From Pseudomonas brassicacearum subsp. brassicacearum (GTDB taxonomy: Bacteria > Pseudomonadota > Gammaproteobacteria > Pseudomonadales > Pseudomonadaceae), in assembly GCF_008801605.1 (NCBI RefSeq), contig NZ_VZPJ01000013.1, positions 62,001 to 126,000 on the forward strand: a stretch of 64,000 nt of DNA. The letters are read 5' to 3'. The position numbers were made by a program, and so were the translations under genes. The notes below the pieces were generated by a model. That model worked only from the letters and a program-made list of their open reading frames with translations, searched no databases and was not told the origin of the DNA. Of this stretch, positions 58,429 through 64,000 are shown piece after piece (position 1 is the stretch's first letter; each line of letters begins with the position of its first letter).

Positions 58429-59403
58429 ATGGTGAGCCTCTGGCAAAAACTGCAGGCCAAGTTGTTGCGCGCCTTCGCCAAGAGAATGAAGGCGAAGTTT
58501 ACCTACGACGCAGCGTTGTTTGCGCTGCGCACAGTTGTCGAGCAAACCATCCCGACCCCTTGGGGGCCTGCGCGGGCGCTGTTTTACTGGCCCCATTCGC
58601 AGTCCTCGGCGAAGCTGCCGGTGTACCTGAATTTCCATGGCGGTGGCTTTGTCGCCGGGACGCCCGAACACGACGACAGCTATTGCCGTCGACTGGCCCA
58701 TAACCTGAACTGCCTGGTGGTCAATCTGGACTATGTGCTGGCGCCAGAGCACGCCTTCCCCGCAGGCCCGCGGCAGTGCTTCGCGGTGCTCGAATGGCTG
58801 GCCAGCGAAGCCGAAACGCTGGGCATCGATCCTCAGCGTTTCGCAGTTGGCGGCCATAGCGCCGGCGGCAATCTGGCCGCCGCCGTGGCGGGGCTGGCGC
58901 GAGGGCATCAAGCGTTGAAGGTGGTGCATCAGTTGATCGACTATGCGGCGTTGGATCTGCACCAGGACCCTGCCTTGAAGACGTCCACCAGTGCCCGGCC
59001 GCTGCTCAATGCCGGTCTGATGCGCTTCTTCAACAGCTGCTACCTGAGCGATCCGGCACAAGCTCGCGATCCGTTGGCCTCACCCCTGTTGGCGCCGGTC
59101 GAGGCGCTGGCGGGGATGCCGGCTGCCACGGTGATCACGGCGCAATACGATATCCTGCGTGCCGAAGGCGAGGCCTACGCCGAGAAGTTGCGCCAGGCCG
59201 GCGTGCCGGTGCGCCAGCGAATGTTTGAAGGCTGCGACCATATGTTCACCCACCTGGGGCCGGACGAATCGGCCGAGGAGGCCTGGCAGATGATGGAGGA
59301 CTCTCTGCGCGAGGCTTTCCAGACCGTGGACATGGCGGACGCCGACGTTCGTGCTCGACACGACTATGGCAGTCTCCACACAATCTCCACAATCGCTCCA
59401 TAA
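58429..59403 (+). CDS. Alpha/beta hydrolase (hormone-sensitive-lipase type)
   Basis: A 324-residue esterase of the HSL group. HGGGF is the oxyanion motif, GHSAGGN the nucleophile elbow; D in TAQYDIL and H in CDHMFTH complete the triad. GGGA lies eight bases before the chosen ATG, giving MVSLWQKLQ; a start two codons earlier is possible. It stands between creC and creD, not usual for cre operons, and has its own AT-rich promoter region. Confidence 0.88.
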   Translation: MVSLWQKLQAKLLRAFAKRMKAKFTYDAALFALRTVVEQTIPTPWGPARALFYWPHSQSSAKLPVYLNFHGGGFVAGTPEHDDSYCRRLAHNLNCLVVNLDYVLAPEHAFPAGPRQCFAVLEWLASEAETLGIDPQRFAVGGHSAGGNLAAAVAGLARGHQALKVVHQLIDYAALDLHQDPALKTSTSARPLLNAGLMRFFNSCYLSDPAQARDPLASPLLAPVEALAGMPAATVITAQYDILRAEGEAYAEKLRQAGVPVRQRMFEGCDHMFTHLGPDESAEEAWQMMEDSLREAFQTVDMADADVRARHDYGSLHTISTIAP

Positions 59404-59426
59404 GCCCAACACACAGCCATCCCAGA

Positions 59427-59451
59427 CTCTCCCTCATTCGAACAGGGAGAG
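59427..59451 (+). promoter_or_regulatory. Hairpin burying the creD ribosome binding site
   Basis: CTCTCCCT and AGGGAGAG form an 8-base stem with a 9-base loop. The right arm is the Shine-Dalgarno sequence itself, 6 bases before the creD ATG. Confidence 0.65.
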
Positions 59452-59457
59452 CCCCAC

Positions 59458-60831
59458 ATGAACCGCAGTCTCGCCATAAAACTGGGCATGATCGCCCTAT
59501 TGATTCTCTTGTTGATGATCCCGTTGTTGATGATCAACGGGCTCATCGATGAGCGCCAGGAACTGCGTGACGGTGTGCTGCAGGACATCGCCCGCAGCTC
59601 CAGCTACAGCCAGCAATTGATCGGGCCGATGATCGTGGTGCCGTTTCGCAAGAGCGTGAAGGTCTGGAATACCAACGAGAAGACCGGCGTGCGTTTCCTG
59701 GAAACCGTCGAGCGAGCGGGCGAGTTGTATTTTCTACCGGAGCAGTTTGAGCTCGACGGCCAGGTCCGCACCGAAACCCGGGCCCGGGGCATCTACGAAG
59801 CGCGCTTGTTCCATGCCGATAACCGGATCGATGGTCGCTTCAAGGTGCCTGAGCGCTACGGTGTAGCCGCCAAGGATTTCGCCGATTACCGCTTCGACGA
59901 GCCGTACATGAGTGTCGGCATCAGCGATATTCGCGGCATCGAGAATGCGCTGACCTTGACGCTGAACCAACAGACCGTCGACTTCCTGCCCGGCTCGCGA
60001 CTCGGCTGGCTGGGGCAGGGTGTGCATGTGCCGCTGCCGATGATCACCGCCCAGGGCGGCCCTGAGCTGACCTTCGGTTTTGACCTGCGTCTGCAAGGCA
60101 CTGGCGAGTTCCAGATTCTGCCAGTGGGTAAATCCACCAAGGTGCACCTGTCGGCCGACTGGCCGCATCCGAGCTTCATCGGCAACTACCTGCCCACCAA
60201 TCGTGAGATCAATGAGCAGGGTTTCAGTGCCGACTGGCAGACGTCGTTTTTCTCCACCAACCTTCTGGAAACCCTGCAAGCCTGCGAACCGAGCGATAGT
60301 TGTGAAGCGTTCCGCAGTCGGGCCTTCGGGGTGAGCTTCATCGACCCGGTGGACCAGTACCTCAAGAGCGACCGGGCGATCAAATATGCGCTGCTGTTTG
60401 TCGCCCTGACCTTCGCCGGCTTCTTCCTCTTCGAGGTACTCAAGAGCCTGGCGGTGCACCCGGTCCAATACGCCTTGGTGGGCGTGGCGCTGGCATTCTT
60501 TTACCTGCTGCTGTTGTCGCTGTCGGAGCACATCGGCTTCACCCTGGCGTACCTGGTGTCGGCCAGCGCCTGTGTATTGCTGATCGGGTTCTATGTCTGC
60601 CATGTGCTGCGCAGCGTGAGCCACGGCCTGGGATTCTCGGCAGGGCTGGCGGGCTTGTACGGTTTGCTCTACGGCCTGTTGAGCGCCGAGGACTACGCGT
60701 TGTTGATGGGCTCGCTGTTGCTGTTCGGCCTGCTGGGCGTGTTCATGGTGCTGACCCGCAAGCTGGACTGGTACGGGGTCGGGGCGAAGCCGGCGGCGGC
60801 GATGAACTTCGATTTGGGAGAGGTGAAATGA
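59458..60831 (+). CDS. creD: Inner membrane protein CreD
   Basis: A 457-residue protein with one N-terminal membrane helix (IKLGMIALLILLLMIPLLMI), a periplasmic domain of about 260 residues, and a cluster of about five C-terminal helices from residue 300. SQQLIGPMIVVPF and LFVALTFAGFFLFEVLKSLAVHPVQYALVG are CreD hallmarks. CreD is the main CreBC target and protects against envelope-active colicins and affects beta-lactam response. Confidence 0.94.
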   Translation: MNRSLAIKLGMIALLILLLMIPLLMINGLIDERQELRDGVLQDIARSSSYSQQLIGPMIVVPFRKSVKVWNTNEKTGVRFLETVERAGELYFLPEQFELDGQVRTETRARGIYEARLFHADNRIDGRFKVPERYGVAAKDFADYRFDEPYMSVGISDIRGIENALTLTLNQQTVDFLPGSRLGWLGQGVHVPLPMITAQGGPELTFGFDLRLQGTGEFQILPVGKSTKVHLSADWPHPSFIGNYLPTNREINEQGFSADWQTSFFSTNLLETLQACEPSDSCEAFRSRAFGVSFIDPVDQYLKSDRAIKYALLFVALTFAGFFLFEVLKSLAVHPVQYALVGVALAFFYLLLLSLSEHIGFTLAYLVSASACVLLIGFYVCHVLRSVSHGLGFSAGLAGLYGLLYGLLSAEDYALLMGSLLLFGLLGVFMVLTRKLDWYGVGAKPAAAMNFDLGEVK

Positions 60832-60927
60832 GCCGGTCGCTGGGGTTGCGTGAGGACCAGCAGGTGCGGGAGGTGCTGGTGATGCAGATTGCTGGGTTGT
60901 TTCCTTTGGATCCGGTGCGCTGCCATC

Positions 60928-61032
60928 GCGGGCAAGCCTTGCTCCCACAGGTTGAGCGGGTCTATGTGGGAGCTAACCTGCTCCCACAGGTTGAGCGAGG
61001 TCTATGTGGGAGCAAGGCTTGCCCGCGATGAG
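60928..61032. repeat. REP triplet between creD and the GST gene
   Basis: Two left/right REP pairs share a half; the intermediate copy GTGGGAGCTAACCTGCTCCC is a shortened REP. The pattern GGTTGAGCG.GTCTATGTGG occurs twice in tandem (a 38 to 40-base unit), so the array has grown by duplication. Confidence 0.85.
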
Positions 61033-61053
61033 GCCGGCACAGCCAACGCAAAG

Positions 61054-61683
61054 CTAAACCCTGGGCACCGTCTCAATCATCGAAGGCCGCAGACTGACCT
61101 CGGCAAACCACGCCGCCAGTTGCGGATTGGCCTTGCGCCATTCCAGATCGGGATGGCGCAGGTCCAGGTAGCCCAAGGCGCAGGCCACGCTGATGGAGGC
61201 CACGTCGAAGTGGCAGGCCAGTTCGGCAATCGCTTCGGCTTCGAGCATGCCCAGGGCCCGGCGAATCTTGTCCCGTTGCGCATCGAGCCATTCGTCCCAG
61301 TGTTTTTCCACAGGGCGTAGCGCGGTTTCGTAGCGAATCATTACCGCCGCATCCATGATCCCATCGGCCAGGGAGGCCAGGGTCAGGCGCCGCCAGCGGG
61401 CCGCGCCGTCCCGGGGGATCAGCGGGTTGCCGACGTGCTGGTGATCGAGGTAATCGAGGATGACGCGGCTGTCGTGGATCACCGTTCCGTTGGCCAGGCG
61501 CAGGGCCGGGATCTTGCTCAACGGGTTGTCATCGATCAGCGCCCGGTCCGGCTTGACCGGCGAGAGCTGGCTGAGCTGCAACGCCACGCGGTCCTGCTGG
61601 CCGGTTTCGTGCAGCAGCACCAGGACCTTGCGAACGAAGGGCGAAGCGGGATTGTGGAACAGCGTCATGCTGGGGGTGGACAT
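61054..61683 (-). CDS. Glutathione S-transferase family protein
   Basis: A 209-residue protein with the N-terminal thioredoxin-like domain (FHNPASPFVRKVLVLLHETG, then NPLSKIPALRLANGTVIHDSRVILDYLD) and the C-terminal helical GST domain. The catalytic N-terminal residue is probably S14 (in ASPFVRK). Physiological substrate unknown. It is alone between creD and the MFS gene. Confidence 0.9.
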   Translation of the reverse strand: MSTPSMTLFHNPASPFVRKVLVLLHETGQQDRVALQLSQLSPVKPDRALIDDNPLSKIPALRLANGTVIHDSRVILDYLDHQHVGNPLIPRDGAARWRRLTLASLADGIMDAAVMIRYETALRPVEKHWDEWLDAQRDKIRRALGMLEAEAIAELACHFDVASISVACALGYLDLRHPDLEWRKANPQLAAWFAEVSLRPSMIETVPRV

Positions 61684-61766
61684 GGCAACGTCTCGATCAG
61701 TGGGGCTTGCTGCGCAGCATAGCGCGTTCGTGCGACCGAGCCGAAGGGGCCCGGCCGCAAGGTGCC

Positions 61767-63065
61767 TCAGACGGCCGGTTGCAGTGCTTGCGGCTCGGAC
61801 GACGGCGTTGCCGGTTGGTGCTTGAGTTCCCGGGCGACAGTCCAGACGATGAATGCGGCGATGACATCGAAGATTGCCAGCAGCACGAACAGTGGGCTGT
61901 AGCCGATCTTGGTCACCATGACGCCGAACAGCAGCGTGAAGGCGGCGGCGCCCAGGTAACCGAACATCCCGCCCATGCCGGTGGCGGTGGCGACTTCATT
62001 CTTGCCGAACGAATCGGACGTGATGGCGTACAGCGCGCCGGACAGGGTCTGGTGGGCAAAGCCGCCGACGCACAGCAGGGCGATGGCGGTGTAAGGACTG
62101 GCGACCAGGCCGATGCAGGCTGGGCCGATCATGCAGGACGCACCGAACAGCAGGACCATTTTGCGCGAAGTAAACAGCGACACCTTGCAGTATTTATGGA
62201 AGAACGGGCTCAGGTAACCGCCCAGCACGCAACCCAGGTCGGCGGCCAGGAACGGCAGCCAGGCGAACATTGCGATCTCCTTGATGTTCATGTGCCGCTC
62301 GGTCATCAGGTACAGCGGGATCCAGGCGTTGAACGTTTGCCAGGCCGGCTCGGAGAGGATCCGGGCACTGGCGATGGCGTAGAAGTTGCGGCTGGCGATG
62401 ATGCGTTTCCAGCTGCCTTTCTTCGGTGTAGGGTCTTGGAAGTGAGCTTCCTGGCCGCTGAGGATGTAATCACGCTCGGTGTCGCCCAGGAGCTTCTGGT
62501 CGCGCGGATGTTTGTAAAGGATCATCCAGAGGAACGTCCAGGCCACGCCCAGACCGCCAACGATCAGGAACGCCAGCTCCCAGCCACTGTTCAGGATCGC
62601 CCAGACCACGAGCGGCGGAGCCAGCACGGCGCCGATTGAGGAACCGATGTTGAACCAGCCGATGGCCACCGAGCGTTCCTTGGCCGGGAACCATTCGGTA
62701 GAGGTCTTTACCGCAGCCGGCAGCCCGGCGGCTTCGGTCAGGCCCAGCAAACCCCGGAAAAACGCCAGGCCCTGCCAGCCCGATGCCATGGCCGCTGCGG
62801 CACAGGCGATGGACCAGGCGAACGCGAAAATGGCGAAACCCATCTTGGTGCCGATGGCGTCGATGATGTAGCCGGCCACCGGTTGCATCAACGCGTAGCA
62901 GATCTGCCAGGCCACGACGATGTGGGAATACTGCTCGGTGGAGATGTTCATTTCGCTCATCAGGGTGGGAGCGGCCACCGAGAGGGTATTGCGAGCCAGG
63001 TAGTTGACCATCAGGCCGGCCGTGACCAGGCCAACCATCCACCAGCGGATGCCTTTGATTTTCAT
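61767..63065 (-). CDS. MFS transporter, anion:cation symporter type (hexuronate-like)
   Basis: A 432-residue protein with 12 membrane helices of the ACS family. WMVGLVTAGLMVNYLARNTLSVAAP and GLTEAAGLPAAVKTSTEWFPAKERSVAIGWFNIGSSIGAVLAPPLVVWAI are diagnostic of hexuronate/galactarate-type transporters. No catabolic genes for uronates are next to it in this window. A GntR-like operator lies just upstream. Confidence 0.88.
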   Translation of the reverse strand: MKIKGIRWWMVGLVTAGLMVNYLARNTLSVAAPTLMSEMNISTEQYSHIVVAWQICYALMQPVAGYIIDAIGTKMGFAIFAFAWSIACAAAAMASGWQGLAFFRGLLGLTEAAGLPAAVKTSTEWFPAKERSVAIGWFNIGSSIGAVLAPPLVVWAILNSGWELAFLIVGGLGVAWTFLWMILYKHPRDQKLLGDTERDYILSGQEAHFQDPTPKKGSWKRIIASRNFYAIASARILSEPAWQTFNAWIPLYLMTERHMNIKEIAMFAWLPFLAADLGCVLGGYLSPFFHKYCKVSLFTSRKMVLLFGASCMIGPACIGLVASPYTAIALLCVGGFAHQTLSGALYAITSDSFGKNEVATATGMGGMFGYLGAAAFTLLFGVMVTKIGYSPLFVLLAIFDVIAAFIVWTVARELKHQPATPSSEPQALQPAV

Positions 63066-63115
63066 TACTTCACCATCAATTATTTTTGGATTTGGCGTCG
63101 CATGTTGTGTTGTAG

Positions 63116-63128
63116 GTTGTCGTACAAC
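63116..63128. promoter_or_regulatory. GntR-type operator upstream of the MFS gene
   Basis: The palindrome GTTGTCGTACAAC fits the FadR-subfamily operator form (T.GT...AC.A) used by ExuR/UxuR-like regulators. A second partial copy TTGTCGTATGA is near 63212. Confidence 0.55.
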
Positions 63129-63269
63129 AGGCGCACTTATAGAGGGTCAAGAATTAATTTGTCAATAAATATGTCAAAGACTGTGCGGTTTGAAACAACC
63201 TGGCGTACTGCGGTTGTCGTATGAGGAGGAGAGAGGGTGCTCACTCTGGCGAGTGAGCGCCCGGATGAC

Positions 63270-63449
63270 TCAGCGGCGTGGGACCAATCCCCACACCGCC
63301 AACACGGAGGGTATGCCCAACCCCAGCCAACTGACGGCGTCCCACAGACCGTCACCCAGCAATGCGCTGAACAACCCCGCCGCGCTGAGCGCACCGATCA
63401 TCAGGGGAATACCAAACACTTTCCAGAAACTCGACTGCCGAGGCCTCAC
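63270..63449 (-). CDS. Small membrane protein coupled to the PepSY protein
   Basis: A 59-residue protein with a GTG start that overlaps the stop of the PepSY gene by four bases (GTGA). It has two predicted membrane helices (FGIPLMIGALSAAGLFSALL and WLGLGIPSVLAVWGLV). The conserved-looking ends (RPRQSSFWKV; PRR) are basic. It is real in my judgement because of coupling and composition. A role alongside the PepSY protein is inferred. Confidence 0.75.
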   Translation of the reverse strand: MRPRQSSFWKVFGIPLMIGALSAAGLFSALLGDGLWDAVSWLGLGIPSVLAVWGLVPRR

Positions 63450-64000
63450 GAGGCGACCTCCGTGCCGACGGTTGCCCGCTTGGCCGTTTTACGCCGCACC
63501 AGCCACAGGTAAACGCCGCTGCCGAGGACGATGATGGTCAGCACATCGAGGGTTGCCCAGAAGATCTGCATCGGCCGGCCACCGTAGTCACCGAAGTGCA
63601 GCGGCAGGGATAGGCTCATGACGTCCATGTACCACGGCCGTTCGGCGACGGCGGTGACGTCCAAAGTGGTGGCATCGATCAGCACGGGCGTGAGCAGGTG
63701 CGAGGTCAGGTGGGTGTCGCCTTTCATGAAGACGCTGTAGTGGTGCTCGCTGGAGAACAGCGTGCCGGGGAAGGCAATGAAACTCGGCTCCATGCCCGGC
63801 GCGACGTCCTTGGCGATGTCCAGCAGTCGGGTGGCCGGTGCCAGTTGGGTCAGTGGTGGGGCGTTGCGGTAGGGTTCGACCATGGCGCTGAGGCTGTCGT
63901 TGCGCCAGGCGGCGATGATCAGGTCGGCGCACGCGGCGATCACGCCGGTGACGCCCACGGTCAGCGCCCAGACCAGCGTGACCACGCCGATCAGGTTGTG
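63446..64000 (-). CDS. PepSY-associated transmembrane protein, cut by the window end
   Basis: The C-terminal 184 codons of a PepSY_TM protein. The first visible residues are HNLIGVVTLVWALTVGVTGVIAA, so the frame continues beyond the window. The central MDVMSLSLPLHFGDYGGRPMQIFWATLDVLTIIVLGSGVYLWLVRRK is the typical last helix. Related proteins accompany siderophore or iron uptake; no such gene is visible here. Confidence 0.9.
   Translation of the reverse strand, partial: HNLIGVVTLVWALTVGVTGVIAACADLIIAAWRNDSLSAMVEPYRNAPPLTQLAPATRLLDIAKDVAPGMEPSFIAFPGTLFSSEHHYSVFMKGDTHLTSHLLTPVLIDATTLDVTAVAERPWYMDVMSLSLPLHFGDYGGRPMQIFWATLDVLTIIVLGSGVYLWLVRRKTAKRATVGTEVAS

Noticed and set aside
60828..61031. 67-residue frame starting inside the end of creD
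   Set aside because: It has a four-base coupled ATG, but its second half is translated REP sequence, so at best it is a remnant.

Overview
This window is a chromosomal segment of a Pseudomonas of the fluorescens group. The evidence is the high GC content, the many REP/REPIN repeats typical of these genomes, and a gene order that follows, from memory, the P. aeruginosa block PA5372 (betA) to PA5421 (fdhA). It is a catabolic locus for quaternary ammonium compounds, interrupted by a few accessory segments.

Layout. 0.2-4.4 kb: betA, betB and betI (choline to glycine betaine) with a BetI-type palindromic operator. 4.6-7.6 kb: the choline/betaine ABC importer (ATPase, permease, binding protein). 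8.1-11.1 kb: serine dehydratase and the AraC-type regulator gbdR. 12.1-18.1 kb: a carnitine module (gamma-butyrobetaine hydroxylase, thioesterase, carnitine dehydrogenase, dehydrocarnitine-cleaving enzyme, binding protein) with its divergent AraC-type regulator cdhR. 18.1-21.0 kb: an accessory patch (AAA ATPase with an elaborate promoter palindrome, DUF3010 protein, RelE/XRE toxin-antitoxin pair, LprI-like protein). 21.2-29.0 kb: dipeptidase, DUF5943 protein, dgcA, dgcB and an EtfA/EtfB pair (dimethylglycine to sarcosine). 29.0-30.1 kb: a long intergenic region with a dense array of DnaA-box repeats. 30.1-36.9 kb: an apparently undescribed three-gene unit (GMC oxidoreductase fused to an alpha/beta hydrolase, membrane di-heme cytochrome c, calcineurin-like phosphoesterase). 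37.0-39.7 kb: gbcA and gbcB, divergent (glycine betaine to dimethylglycine). 39.9-51.3 kb: threonine aldolase, TraX-like protein, then glyA-soxBDAG-purU-fdhA (sarcosine to glycine and serine, with one-carbon disposal). 51.4-64.0 kb: cold-shock-like protein, two paralogous small secreted proteins that share a palindromic operator with it, DUF2780 protein, acyltransferase, RloA-like protein, creB-creC-hydrolase-creD, a glutathione transferase, an MFS transporter, and a PepSY membrane protein cut by the window end with a small partner.

How it works together. Gamma-butyrobetaine or carnitine is converted to glycine betaine by the 12-17 kb operon, and choline by BetBA. GbcAB, DgcAB and sarcosine oxidase then remove the three methyl groups one at a time. 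The methyl carbons are released as formaldehyde or 5,10-methylene-tetrahydrofolate, which FdhA, PurU and GlyA handle. Glycine becomes serine (GlyA), and serine becomes pyruvate plus ammonia (serine dehydratase). GbdR, CdhR and BetI are the likely regulators. The main unexplained items are the DnaA-box array, the oxidoreductase/cytochrome/phosphoesterase unit, the 13-bp-arm palindrome shared by three promoters, and structured leaders in front of creB, creD and the GMC gene.
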